Shown: piece by piece, positions 35,628 to 47,872 of the stretch
Position numbering within the stretch: the stretch's first letter is position 1
Layout of the letters: every line of letters starts with the position of its first letter
Origin: Nyssa sinensis
Taxonomy: Eukaryota > Streptophyta > Magnoliopsida > Cornales > Nyssaceae
Assembly: GCA_008638375.1 (NCBI GenBank)
Contig: CM018043.1
Span: forward strand, 36,069,981-36,133,980
Reading direction: 5' to 3'
Length of the DNA: 64,000 nt
Made by a program: the position numbers and the translations under genes
Notes under the pieces: generated by a model
Seen by the model: the letters and a program-made list of their open reading frames with translations, nothing else
The model's database searches: none
Told to the model about the DNA's origin: nothing

Positions 35628-37999
35628 ATGGCCCCAAATCTCCAACCGCGATAGAATACTCAGATTCTGCAAAGCTCTCAGTGTCAGCCGCTTGCTCCAC
35701 GAGCAAGGGGGCCGACGGTTAATCCCATGCCACAAGAGATAGAATCGATCAAACGACACAATGAACTGGTGCAGGAACAGTTGCTTGCCATCACTAGAAC
35801 GCTGGCAACACTCACACAGAATCAAGGGACGAACCCTCCTAACCCACCGGTCAACAATGCTGTGGGAACTCAACCTCTTGTTACCACGGAGAATGAAGAA
35901 CTTCATGAGCAGACTCCAAATAACCAGCCCGGGCACCCCTAGGGTGTTGCCCGCGTTGGTAGAGATCCACAGCCGTCAGCAGCTCCAGGCTGGGGAACAT
36001 CAGTCTTCGTTCCTAACGTCCATTACCAGAGCACTACTCGAGCCCCAACTCCAAGGGCCTCGGGTACGCATCCGGCACCGCCGGAGCCTCATTCCCATGC
36101 AGCACCAATCCGGCCGGTTCGGAACGCTCTTCCGTCCGAGGGGCGTACTCAACCCTACTACCTTGAGGCCGAGGCTATCAGGCAGGGTTCGCAAGATGTA
36201 AGACTCAGAGACCCGTGGAGGGTAGAGGAAATTGCCGAGTCTATGGACCGAATGATTGCCTTGAGAGGACCTCAAAACCCTCCAGAGCAAGACGAGTTGG
36301 CCAGGCTGCTCGGAAGACTGGCCACCCCATTCACTCACGCCATTATATCAGAAGAAAGGCTCAGAAAGTTCATGGTGCCAAAATTCACTCTGTGCGACGG
36401 ATCTGGAGACCCTAGGAGATCATCTCTCGCACTACCAGCATACCATGGCCCTCTACGGGGCCTCTGATGCTTTTATGTGCCGAACTTTCATCACCAGCTT
36501 GAAGGGAACTGCTCTGAAGTGGTTCCACAACCTCCCTCCGAACTCAATTACCAGCTTCTATGAGCTCGGTAGACAATTCTTGGACAGGTTTATGACCAGC
36601 AGAAGGCTCAGAAGGGGACCAGAGTTCCTGTTAAATGTCAAACAGACTAAGGAGGAGTCCCTCAGAAGCCTACATTGCGCGCTTCAATGCCGAACTCACG
36701 GAGATCACTGACTGCAGCCCAAAATTCCTTGTAGCAGCCCTAACTGCCGGGCTTGCCCAAGGTGGTTTCAGAGACTCCTTAACAAAGAGCCCCCCAGCCG
36801 ACATGGCGGCATTAATGGATCGGGCCAGAAAGTACATCAACATGGAAGAAGCCAACTGCACATCCCAAAAGGGCAAAGATCAGACCTAAAGGGATAATCC
36901 AAAGAGGGAGGATCACAAGAAGGAGGACCACAGAAGAGACTCCAATAAGAAAAGGGCCAGGAGCCCAAAGAAGAGAACAGCACCCAGAGCTGTGTACAAT
37001 TCCGGACCAAGGGAGTTCACCAACTTCACTCCTTTGAACACTACACCGAACCAGGTACTCCGGCAGATTCGAGATCAGGAAAACCTGAAGTGGCCGGAAC
37101 CAATCAAAGGAGATCCCAGCCTTCGGGACCAAAGTAAGTATTGTAATTTCAGTAAAGATCATGGACATACAACTAACACATGGAGGACCCTCCGATATGA
37201 GATAGAGCAGCTCATAAAGAAGGGGCGTCTTCGGGAGTTCGTTAAGCAAGACGGAAGGTAGAACCCCCAAGAAGACAAACCTCAACAACGGCCAGACCAG
37301 AGGCCCGAGCAGAGGCAAGAGTAGAGGGAAGGATGAAACTGAGCCTCAGAGGCAGAACAACCATGTCATCTACGTCCTCCATGCTGACTCCCCTATCATA
37401 GGAATGTCCAACAGGGCAAGAAAGAGATATGCTTGGGAGGCCAGAGTTGCCCCGAACGTATTACAGATCTCCAACAGTGGAAAAGAGGCTCAAGCCAGCA
37501 CCGGAGATCCAATTCATTGAACAAGACCTAGCAGAGGTACACTGCCCTCACAGGTGATGCCCTCATCATCACTCTCAAAATTGCCAACTTCGAAATCAGG
37601 AGAGTCCTGGTCGATACTGGCAGCTCCATCAACATACTATTCCATGAGCCACTTAAACAGATGGGAATGGACCATGACAACGTCAAGCCCACTACTGTCG
37701 TGATGGCAGCTTTTGATGGCAATCTCAGCACCCCATTGGGGAGAATCGACCTTCCTACTACTGTAGGAGAGGATGAAGGGTAGAAGACCACCATCTCGGA
37801 GTACATGGTGTTGAACATGAAATCTCCCTACAACGTTATAATCGGGAGACCTTGGTTGCACCAGATAGGGGCGGTCACCTCGACCTTCCATCAGTGTCTG
37901 AAGTACGTGCACAACCAGAGCGTTCACTCTGTCAGAGGGTGTCAGCCAACCTCCTGAGAGTGCCATGTTATTGCCCTCAAGGAGAAGGCCCCTAAATAG
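35628..37999 (+). pseudogene. Outer element gag-protease, heavily broken
   Basis: ATG at 35628 matches the inner gag start. A CAG-to-TAG stop occurs at codon 9 (35652). The frame then reads on at 35727, 36243, 36445 and 36635 with frameshifts near 36415 and 36665. Gag capsid motifs are recognisable (FMTSRRLRRGPEFLLNVKQT; LTAGLAQGGFRDSLTK). The cysteine/histidine cluster has lost its last cysteine (TNTW for TNTC). The protease DTGSS motif is at about 37616-37630. More stops arise near 36887, 37259, 37321 and 37780, most at former CAG codons. The ORF ends at TAG 37997-37999, in the same context as the inner element. Confidence 0.9.
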
Positions 38000-38005
38000 C
38001 AATTA
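37994..38005 (+). promoter_or_regulatory. Conserved UAG CAAUUA readthrough context
   Basis: AAA TAG CAA TTA lies at the protease/RT boundary, identical to the inner element (44500-44511). UAG followed by CAR YYA is the leaky-stop context of tobamovirus replicase genes. Downstream RT sequence is in the same frame. Confidence 0.6.
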
Positions 38006-41000
38006 CAGTACGCTCGGGACTGTGCAGATTCAGTTCTCACTCGCACTCCCGAGGTAGGAAGATTGCCCATCCAGCATTGAAGAACCCCTGAGCCCAAGGG
38101 GACGAGACAGCCGAGCCAAACCTGTTGGCGAGCCCATAAAAGTGTTGGTCAGTTTCAGAAGCAGAAGGGCGTTATTTGTACATCGGCCCAGATCTGATGC
38201 ACACCGAGCAGGAAAATGTAGTCAGGTTTCTGAAAAACAACCTCTCTATATTTGCTTGGGAAACTAAGGACATGGAGGGTATAGACCCTAGCCTCATAAC
38301 TCACAAGCTGATGGTAGATCCAGACCATCCACCAGTCAGACAGAAGAGAAGACCGATTGCTCTTGAACGACATCGGATTATAAATGAAGAAGTCCAGAGG
38401 CTGCTTGAAGCCAGGATGATACGAGAAATGTTCTATCCCGAGTGGCTAGCCAACACCGTGCTAGTCAAGAAGAAAAACGGCAAGTGGAGAGTCTGTGTTG
38501 ACTATACAGACCTCAATAAGGCGTGCCCCAAAGACAGCTTTCCACTGCCAAGGATAGACCAACTGGTTGACGCCACCGCGGGGCATGAGCTCATGAGCTT
38601 CATGGATGCCTACTCTGGGTACAACCAGATCCAGATGTACTTTCTAGACCAAGAGAAGATAGCTTTCATAACCGAGCGAGGGTCTCTACTGCTATAGAGT
38701 AATGCCTTTCAGTTTAAAGAACGCTGGAGCCACTTATCAGCGGTTGGTGAACAAGATGTTCAGCCCACTGCTCGGCAGTACCATAGATGTATACATCGAC
38801 GACATGCTGGTTAAAAGTCTGTAGAAAGGTAGTCACCTCCAGCACTTAGCCCAGGCCTTCGATATCCTCAGACAGCACAAAATGAAGCTCAACCCCTCGA
38901 AATATACCTTCGGGGTTACGAAGGGAAAATTTTTGGGATACATTATCTCTTAGAGGGGTATCGAAGCAGACCCCACCCAGATCCAAGCTCTGATTGGACT
39001 AAAGTCACCAAGAACCAGGAAGGAGATTCAGGCACTGAATGGCAGAATCGCAGCACTAAGCAGATTCATCTCAAAATCCACTGATCGCTGTCTACCCTTC
39101 TTTAGAGCTCTGAAGGGCAATAAGGCTTTGCAGTGGATGGAAGAATGCGAGAAAGCTTTTCAAGAGCTAAAGGAGTATCTAGCCTCCCCAGAACTTCTGT
39201 CAAAACCAATACAGGGTGAAAAGCTACTCTTGTACCTTGTAGTTTCTAAAAACGCGGTCAGCTCCGCATTAGTCAGAGAGGACAGGAGAATACAGAGGCC
39301 TATATTCTATGTCAATAGGGCACTACTTGACATGGAAAAAAGATATCCAGAAGTAAAAAAGCTGGCCTATGCCTTGGTTATATCGGCTCGAAAGCTCCGA
39401 CCTTATTTCTAAGCCCATCCAATCGAGATCCCAACTGCCTATCCTCTGAAGTCAATACTGAGGAAACCTAAGGTATCGGGAAGATTAGTGAAATGGTCTG
39501 TGGAGCTAGGGGAATTCGACATATCATATGTACCCCGAAACTCCATCAAAGGGCAGGCCTTGGCTGATTTTGTTGCCGAGTTCACCCCGGCACTCCAAGA
39601 CAAGGCACAACTCATCGAAACCTCGGGGACCTGGCTGCTCTACATCGATGGATCGTCAACCGATCAAGGTTCGGGAGTAGGCCAGGTACTACAGTCCCCT
39701 GATAGGCTCATGTCAGAAAAAGCAGTCAGCCTGGGATTCAAAGCTTCTAACAATGAAGCAGAATATGAAGCTCTAATCTTAGGCATGAAGCTTGCCTTGG
39801 AATGTGAGGCTCAGAACCTCAGAGTCTTCTTAGACTCCCAACTGGTGGTAAGCCAAGTCCTAGGAGAATTTGCCATTAAAGATGATAGGATGCTCCGGTA
39901 CTCCGAACTGGTGAACCACTTGAAGCATTCCTTTCAGACATTCACTATCCAGAAAATTGAAAGAAGCCAGAACTGCAGAGCAAATGCTTTGGCTAACATG
40001 GCGTCCCACTTAAAATCCGAAGCAAACTCCATAGTGAAAATCTCCTATCAGCTAGGGCCTAGCATAGAGGAAGCCCAAGTTGCTCAAATTGCTGAACAGC
40101 CCTAGAACTAGATGACTCCAATCCTCCAGTACCTGCAATCCGGGCTCCTCCCAGAAGACAAAAACAAAGCCAAGAGAATCCGAATCAGAGCGGCTCGGTA
40201 CCTAATCTTGAACAACAAGCTTACAGAAGGTCGTATTCTCAACCTCTGTTAAAATGCTTAACTCTAGAGGAATCACAATATGTCTTGGCTGAAATACACG
40301 AGGGAATTTGTGGGAATCATAATGGGGGCAGAACTATAGCTCACCGAGCTCTATCTCAGGGCTATTACTGGTCCAGCATGCTAAGGCAGGCTAAGGAGTA
40401 TGTCCAGAAGTGCGACAAATGCCAAAGGTTTGCCCCATATCAACACCAACCTCATCATGAGCTCATCCCGATTCTAAGTCCGTGGCCCTTTGCTTAGTGG
40501 GGGATGGACATCGTGGGTCCATTACCAAAGGCACCACCGAACAAGAAGTACCTACTGGTAGCCATTGACTACTTCTCTAAGTGGGTTGAAGTTGAAGCTC
40601 TAACACATATCACAGAAAAGGAAGTTGAGAGCTTCACCTGGAAAAATATTGTTTGCAGGTTCGGCATACCACGTGTGATTATCTCTGACAATGGGACGCA
40701 GTTCACGGGTAAAGGCTTTAAGAAATTCTGTGAAAACCTCAACATTAGGCAATACTTTGCCTCCCCAGGCCATCCACAAGCAAATGGGCAAGCAGAGGTC
40801 ACCAACCGAACGATCCTCGACGGGTTAAAAAAAAGGTTAGAAAAGGCCAAAAAGAAGTGGGCAGAAGAACTCCCTGGAGTTCTTTGGTCCTACAGAATAA
40901 CCAGAAGAACGCCCACCTCTGAAACTCCCTTCTCACTGGCCTATGATTCAGAAGCAGTAATTCCAGTTGAGATCGGTATGCCAACCCTGAAGACTGAAGC

Positions 41001-41340
41001 CTTTGAGCAAGAATCCAATGATTAGCAGCTGATGGAAAACTTGGATTTGCTTGAAGAAAGAAGGGATCAAGCCAGCATCAGGATGGAAGCCTATCAATGG
41101 AGAATGGTCGACAAATCCAAGGTAGGACTCAAGACGGTCAGCTTTCAAGTCGGAGACCTTGTCTTAAGAAGAGTCTTTCAAAACACCAAGGATCCCACTA
41201 TGGGAAAATTGTCACCAAACTGGGACGGCCCCTACAAAGTAAAAAAGGTTGTTCGACCTACCACTTACTGGCTAGAAGACATGACTAGGAAGCCTATTCC
41301 TAGGCCATTGAACGTGGAACATTTATAGAAGTATTATCAA
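38000..41340 (+). pseudogene. Outer element pol (RT, RNase H domains, integrase), broken
   Basis: RT starts in 38176-38697 (VKKKNGKWRVCVDYTDLNKA, MDAYSGYNQI), then a TAG. The RT active site YIDDM is at about 38790-38805. The first RNase H region follows at 39128-39412 and ends in TAA. The second RNase H-like domain is in 39488-40105 (LLYIDGSS, NNEAEYEALILG, DSQLVVSQV). The integrase zinc region (GNHNGGRT... CDKCQRF) is at 40285-40497. The core with 'MDIVGPLP', 'SDNGTQF' and 'NGQAEVTNR', carrying the D,D,E triad, is in 40504-41025, and the C-terminal part is 41032-41328. Stops interrupt every module. Confidence 0.92.
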
Positions 41341-41365
41341 TAGAGATGTTTCTTTCTTTTACTTC

Positions 41366-42064
41366 TGGTATACCATAAAAGGACAAGCCAATCAACACTT
41401 GACACGTATGACCACAGTCCAATTTATGTTCAACTAGCATGATTCTTGCTCAGCCAATGACATCCAGATCATCACATAAGGTCGGAAACGACCAACAAAT
41501 ATATCCAGAACTGACCACAGGGTCCAGACCATAGCTTCAGATCTCGTCGCCGCCTTAGCAGATTCCGAGCAGAGAATAAGGAAGCAGTCTCCAATACGGA
41601 AACTACCATTTCTGATTATCTCCGCCTTAGCGGATTCCGGGCAGAGGATAAGGGAGCAGTCTCCGATACGGAAACTACCATTTGTGATTATCTCCGCCTT
41701 AGCGGATTCCGGGCAGAGGATAAGGGAGCAGTCTCCGATACGGAAACTACCGTTTATGATTATCTCCATCTACGACTCAATGCCCACAAGGAAACTGCAA
41801 TCTCCGATGATCATATCCCTATATTCATGGCGTCGAATCCTAATCAACTTAGGAAAGCTTCGGCCTATATATTAAACCCTAGAGGTACGCTTAAAAACTC
41901 ATGCTCATTCTTTGACTTTCAATACAGTCTTTCAAATTCCCTTACTTACTTAAGCATCGGAGCGGCTACCGCCGGAGCCAACCCGGTGGTCCTCTGATCA
42001 TCTTTCTGAGTGTTCTACAGGTCACGGAGCCCTCACGTGTTGCGAGTCAAAAAGTGCAGCATCA
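41366..42064 (+). repeat. Inner element 5' LTR (699 bp)
   Basis: It starts TGGTATACCATAAAAGG and ends AGTGCAGCATCA. It contains three tandem 72-bp units at 41551-41766. A TATATATTAAACC-type sequence near 41864-41876 is a candidate core promoter. Confidence 0.95.
41551..41766. repeat. 72-bp unit repeated three times within the LTR
   Basis: Each unit begins CGCCTTAGC and ends GATTATCTC. The same triplication is in the 3' LTR (52992-53207); the outer element's LTR has a single diverged copy. Repeats in U3 often act as enhancers in LTR elements; that role here is inferred. Antisense ORFs in this region are products of the repeat. Confidence 0.92.
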
Positions 42065-42085
42065 GTTTGGCGCCGTCTGTGGGAA
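42065..42085 (+). other. Inner element primer-binding site
   Basis: GTTTGGCGCCGTCTGTGGGA follows the LTR. TGGCGCC is the complement of a tRNA 3' end in GGCGCCA; I did not assign the tRNA. Confidence 0.8.
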
Positions 42086-42141
42086 CGACTAATCTCTACG
42101 TGCTTTATTCGTAAACTCATCTTTTTCCCCACCGGAAAACC

Positions 42142-44505
42142 ATGGCACCAAATCTCCGACCCCGACAGAATACTCAGAGTTCGCAAAACGCTCAGCGTCA
42201 GCCGCCTGCTCCACGCACAAGAGGACCAGCGGCCAACCCTATGCGACAAGAGATCGAAGCAATAAAACGACACAATGACCTGGTGCAGGAGTAGTTGCTA
42301 GCCATCACTAGAACGCTGGCCACGCTCACGCAGAACCAAGCAGTGGCTTCTCCTAGCCCGCCGGCCAACTTCATTGCAGGAACGCAACCCCCGGTTGCCA
42401 CGGGGAATGAAGAACTTCGTGGGCAGGCCCCTACTAACCAGCCTGAGCACCCTTCAGGCGTTGCTCACAACGGCCGAGATCCACAGCCATCAACAGTTCC
42501 CGGCTGGGGAACATCCGCTTTTGTCCCCGATGTGCATTACCGGAGCACTACTCGAGCCCCAACTCCGAGGGTTTCGGGAGCACCCCCGGCACCACAGGAA
42601 CCTCATCATGCAACGCCAGTCCCACCAGTTCGGATTCCTCCTCCATCCGAAGGGCGCACTCCACCCTATTACCCTGAAGCCGAGGCTGTCAGGCAGGGTT
42701 CACAAGATGTCAGACTCAGAGACCCGCGAAGGGTAGAGGAGATTGCCGAGTCTATGGACCGGACAATCGGCTTAAGAGGACCTCAGAACCCTCTAGAGCA
42801 GGACGAACTGGCCAGGCTGCTCGGAAGACTAGCCACACCGTTCTCCTTCGCCATCATGTCCGAAGAGAGGCCTAGAAAGTTCGTGGTGCCCAAATTCACT
42901 CTCTATGATGGATCTGGAGATCCAGGGGATCACCTATCTCATTATCAGCATACGATGGCCCTTCACGGAGCTTCAGATGCTTTCATGTGCCGAACGTTCA
43001 TCACCAGCTTGAAGGGAACAGCTCTGAAGTGGTTCCACAACCTCCCTCCGAACTCAGTTACCAGCTTTTACGAGCTCGGTAGACAGTTTTTGGATAGATT
43101 TATGACCAGCAGAAGGCTCAGAAGGGGGCCAGAATTCCTGCTGAATGTTAAGCAGACCAGGGAAGAATCCCTCCGGGCCTACATTGCCCGTTTCAACACC
43201 GAGCTTACTGAGATCACGGATTGCAGCCCGAAATTCCTTGTTGCGACCCTTACTGCCGGGCTTGCCCAAGGAGGCTTCAGAGACTCCTTGACCAAAAGCC
43301 CCCCGGCTGATATGGCAGCATTGATGGATCGGGCCAAAAAATACATCAACCTGGAAGAAGCCCACCGCTCAGCCCAGAAGGGCAAGGATCAGACCCAGAG
43401 GGATAATCCGAAGCGGGAGGACCATAAGAAGGAGGATCACAGAAGAGACTCCAACAAAAAGAGGGTCAGGAGCCCAGAGAAGAAAACAGCTCCCAGAGCG
43501 GTGTACAACTCCGCACCAAGGGAGTTCACCAACTTCACACCTTTGAACACTACTCCGAACCAGGTACTCCGGCAGATCCGAGATCGGGAGAACCTGAGGT
43601 GGCCAGAGCCGATCAAAGGAGATCCCAGCCTGCAGGACCAAAGTAAGTACTGCAATTTCCATAAAGATCATGGGCATACTACTAACACTTGCAGGACCCT
43701 CCGACATGAGATAGAACAGCTCATAAAGAAGGGACGTCTTCGGGAGTTCGTCAAACAAGATGGAAGGCAGAACCCCCAAGAAGACAAGCCTCAGCAGCGG
43801 CTAGATCAGAGGCCCGAACAAAGGCAAGAGCAGCGGGAAGGACGAAACGAGCCTCAGAGGCAGAACAACCATGTTATCTACGTCCTCCATGCTGACTCCC
43901 CTGTTACAGGAATGTCCAACAGGGCGAGAAAGAGATATGCTCGGGAGGCCAGAACCGCCCCAAACATCTTGCAGGTCTCCAACGTCGAAAAAAGGCTCAA
44001 GCCAGGGCCAGAGATCCAGTTCACTGAGCAAGATCTAGCAGGGGTACACTGCCCTCACAGTGATGCCCTTGTTATCACCCTCAGAATCGCCAACTTCGAA
44101 ACTAGAAGAGTCCTAGTCGACACTGGCAGCTCAGTCAACATTCTATTCTACGAACCGCTTAAGCGGATGGGCATAGACCAGGACAGCGTCAAGCCCACCA
44201 CTGCCGTAATGGCAGCTTTTGATGGCAGCCTCAGCACCCCCCTGGGGAGAGTTGACCTTCCTACCACTATTGGGGAAGGTGAAGGGCAGAAGACCACCAT
44301 CTCAGAGTACATGGTGTTGAACATGAAGTCTCCATACAACGTCATCATTGGGAGACCCTGGTTACACCAGATAGGGGCGGTCACTTCGACCCTTCATCAG
44401 TGTCTGAAGTACGTCCACAATCAGAGCGTGCACTCGGTCCGGGGATGTCAGCCAACCTCACGAGAATGTCACGCTATTGCCCTCAAGGAGACAGCTCCAA
44501 AATAG
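42142..44505 (+). pseudogene. Inner element gag-protease with one premature stop
   Basis: ATG at 42142 opens a frame of 787 codons broken only by TAG at 42292-42294 (codon 51), where the outer element has CAG. N-terminal ~250 residues are rich in P, Q and R. The Gag capsid region (retrotransposon gag family) spans about residues 250-370 (RTFITSLKGTALKWFHNLPP; FLDRFMTSRRLRRG). A C/H cluster 'YCNFHKDHGHTTNTC' is at about residue 503. The aspartic protease active site DTGSS is at about residue 659. The product would form the particle and, with protease, process Gag-Pol. The frame ends at TAG 44503-44505, a likely natural, leaky stop. Confidence 0.92.
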
Positions 44506-44511
44506 CAATTA
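44500..44511 (+). promoter_or_regulatory. Candidate stop-codon readthrough site, UAG CAAUUA
   Basis: The sequence AAA TAG CAA TTA separates protease from RT, and RT continues in the same frame. The hexanucleotide after the stop fits the CAR YYA readthrough rule known from tobamoviruses. It is identical in the outer element despite heavy decay elsewhere. Readthrough would set the Gag-to-Pol ratio. Confidence 0.6.
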
Positions 44512-47500
44512 CAGTACACTCGGGACTGTGCAGATCCGGTTTTCACTCACACTCCCGAGGTGGAAGATTGCCCATCCGGCGTTGAAGAGCCCCTGAGCCC
44601 AAGGGGACGAGATAGCCGAGCCAAGCCTGTTGGCGAGCCCATCAAGATACTGGTCAGTTCAGAAACAGAAGGGCGTTATTTGTACATCGGCCCAGACCTT
44701 ACGCCCGCCGAGCAGGAAAAGATAGTCAAGTTTCTAAAGAACAATCTCTCTATCTTTGCTTGGGAAACTAGGGACATGGAGGGAATAGATCCTAATCTGA
44801 TAACTCACAAACTGATGGTAGATCCAGATCACCCCCCGGTCAGACAGAAGAGAAGACCGATCGCTCCCGAACGGCATCGGGTTATAAACGAAGAAGTCTA
44901 GAGGCTGCTGGACGCCGGGATGATACGGGAAGTTTTCTATCCCGAGTGGTTAGCCAACACTGTGCTCGTCAAGAAGAAGAACGGCAAGTGGAGAGTCTGT
45001 GTTGACTATACAGACCTCAACAAAGCATGCCCCAAGGACAGCTTTCCACTACCGAGAATAGATCAACTGGTTGACGCCACTGCAGGGCATGAGCTTATGA
45101 GTTTCATGGACGCCTATTCTGGATACAACCAGATCCAGATGTACCCTCCAGATCAGGAAAAGACCGCCTTCATAACCGAAAGAGGACTCTACTGCTACAG
45201 AGTGATGCCTTTCGTTTAAAGAATGCTGGAGCCACTTACCAACGGTTGGTGAACAAGATGTTCAGCCCACTGCTTGGCAGCACCATGGAGGTATACATCG
45301 ACGACATGCTGGTAAAGAGCCTCCAAAAAGGCAGCCACCTCCAGCACTTAGCCCAGACCTTCGATATCCTCAGACAGCACAAGATGAAGCTCAACCCCTC
45401 GAAATGTACCTTCGGAGTTACGAAGGGAAAATTCTTGGGGTACATCGTCTCTCGAAGAGGTATCGAAGCAGATCCCACTCAGATCCAAGCCCTGATTGGA
45501 CTGAAGTCGCCAAGGACCAGAAAGGAGATTCAGGCACTAAACGGCAGAGTCGCCGCATTGAGCAGATTCATATCCAAGTCCACCGATCGCTGCCTACCTT
45601 TCTTCAAAGCTCTGAAGGGCAGCAAGGCCTTGCAATGGACAGAAGAATGCGAGCTTTCCTTCCAAGAACTAAAAGAGTACCTAGCCTCTCCAGAGCTCCT
45701 GTCAAAGCCTGTACAAGGAGAAAAGTTGCTCCTGTACCTAGCAGTCTCTGAGAACGCGGTCAGTTCCGCACTGATCAGACAGGACAAAGGAGTACAGAGG
45801 CCTATATTCTACGTCAGTAGGGCACTACTTGACACGGAGAAAAGGTACCCAGAAGTAGAGAAGCTGGCCTATGCCTTGGTCGTATCAGCCCGAAAACTTC
45901 GACCTTACTTCCAGGCCCATCCAATTGAGATTCCAACTGCTTATCCTCTAAAGTCAATACTGAGGAAACCCGAGGTATCGGAAAGATTGGTCAAGTGGTC
46001 TGTGGAGCTAGGGGAGTTTGACATAGCATATGTACCCCGAAACTCCATCAAAGGGTAGGCCTTAGCCGACTTTGTAGCCGAGTTCACCCCGGCACTGCAG
46101 AACGAAGCACAAAACGCCGAAACTACAGGAACCTGGCTGCTGTATATTGATGGTTCGTCAACCGATCAAGGATCAGGGGTAGGACTGGTACTACAGTCCC
46201 CTGATGGACTTACATCGGAAAAAGCAGTCAGCCTGGGATTTAGGGCTTCTAATAATGAAGCTGAATACGAGGCCCTAATATTAGGGATGAAGCTTGCCCT
46301 GGAATGCGAGGCTCAGAACCTCGATGTCTTCTCTGACTCCCAACTGGTAGTAAGCCAAGTTTTGGGAGAGTTTGCCATTAAGGATGAAAGGATGCTTCGG
46401 TACTCCGAACTGGTAAACCGTTTAAAGCATTCTTTCCAGACTTTCACTATCCAGAAGATTAAGAGAAGTCAGAACTGCAGAGCAGATGCTCTGGCTAACA
46501 TGGCCTCCCGCCTCAAGTCTGAAGCAGAGTCCACCATTAAAATCTCTTTTCAACCAGGGTCCAGCATTGAGGAAGCATCGGTTGCTCAAATCAATGAACA
46601 AACCCAGAGCTGGATGACCCCAATCCTCCAATATCTAAGATCCGGGCTCCTCCCAGAGGATAAAAACAAAGCCAGGAGAATCCGAATCAGAGCGGCCCGG
46701 TACCTGATCCTGAACGACAAACTTTACAGGAGATCATACTCTCAACCTCTGTTAAAGTGTTTGGCCCCAGACGAGTCACAATATGTTTTGGCTGAAATTC
46801 ACGAGGGAATTTGCGGGAATCACAATGGGGGCAGGACTATAGCCCACCGAGCTCTATCACAGGGCTACTACTGGCCCGGAATGCTGAAACAGGCCAAAGA
46901 ATATGTTCGGAAGTGTGACAAATGTCAGAGATTTGCCTCGTACCAACACCAGCCTCAGCACGAGCTCATCCCGATTCCTAGTCCCTGGCCCTTTGCTCAA
47001 TGGGGAATGGACATTGTGGGCCCGTTACCACGAGCACCTCCAAACAGGAAGTACCTCCTGGTGGCTATCGACTACTTCTCTAAATGGGCCGAAGCCGAAC
47101 CTTTAACGCATATTACAGAGAAGGAAGTCGAAAACTTCACCTGGAAGAACATTGTCTGCAGATTTGGCATACCACGTGTAATTATCTTGGATAATGGGAC
47201 ACAATTTACTGGTAAAGGCTTCAAGGCATTCTGCGAAAATCTCAACATCAGGCAGCACTTTGCCTCTCCAGGCCATCCACAAGCAAATGGGCAGGCAGAG
47301 GTCACCAACCGAACAATCCTTGATGGGTTAAAGAAAAGGTTGGAGCAAGCCAAAGGAAAGTGGGCAGAAGAGCTCCCAGGAGTCCTTTGGGCCTACCGTA
47401 CAACCAGAAGAACCCCCACCTCTGAAACACCTTTCTCATTAGCCTATGGGACAGAAGCAGTAATTCCGGTTGAAATCGGTATGCCAACTCTGAGGACTGA

Positions 47501-47846
47501 GGCCTTTGAGCAAGAATCCAATGATCAGCAGCTGATGGAGAACTTGGATTTGCTCGAAGAGAGAAGGGATCAAGCCAGCATCAGGATGGAAGCCTACCAA
47601 CAAAGAATGGTCAATAAATCCAGGATAGGACTCAAGACAGTCAGCTTTCAAGTTGGAGACTTCGTCTTAAGAAGAGTCTTTCAGAACACCAAGGATCCCA
47701 CCATGGGAAAATTGTCACCAAATTGGGAGGGCCCCTACAAAGTGAAGAAAGTCGTTCGACCTACCACTTACTGGCTTGAAGACACGACTGGGAAACCTGT
47801 TCCTAGGCCATGGAACGTAGAACACTTGCGGAAGTATTATCAATAA
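44506..47846 (+). pseudogene. Inner element pol: RT, two RNase H-like domains, integrase
   Basis: Reading on from the leaky stop gives a linker, then RT (VKKKNGKWRVCVDYTDLNKA; MDAYSGYNQI; YIDDM at 45294-45308). RNase H follows (45640-46030), then a second, archaeal-type RNase H-like domain (LLYIDGSSTDQGSG; NNEAEYEALILG; DSQLVVSQV) at about 46130-46510, a Tat hallmark. The integrase has an HHCC zinc region (46795-46925), D,D,E residues in MDIVGPLP, LDNGTQF and NGQAEVTNR, and a C-terminal domain (LSPNWEGPYKV) without chromodomain. Damage: TAG at 44899 and 46056 (CAG in the outer copy) and loss of one G at about 45216 in 'MPFGLKN'. From 46059 to 47846 it is fully open. Confidence 0.95.
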
Positions 47847-47872
47847 AAATTCTTTCTTTTACTTCCTTAAAA

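Noticed and set aside
36000..37318. Minus-strand ORFs opposite gag (also 43054-43779)
   Set aside because: They mirror the conserved sense Gag codons; their conservation between copies is explained by the sense frame.
41434..41769. Minus-strand ORF of 111 aa with a repeated 25-aa motif (also 52875-53210)
   Set aside because: It is the 72-bp LTR repeat read in an open frame; the length is a multiple of three and the sequence has no independent conservation.
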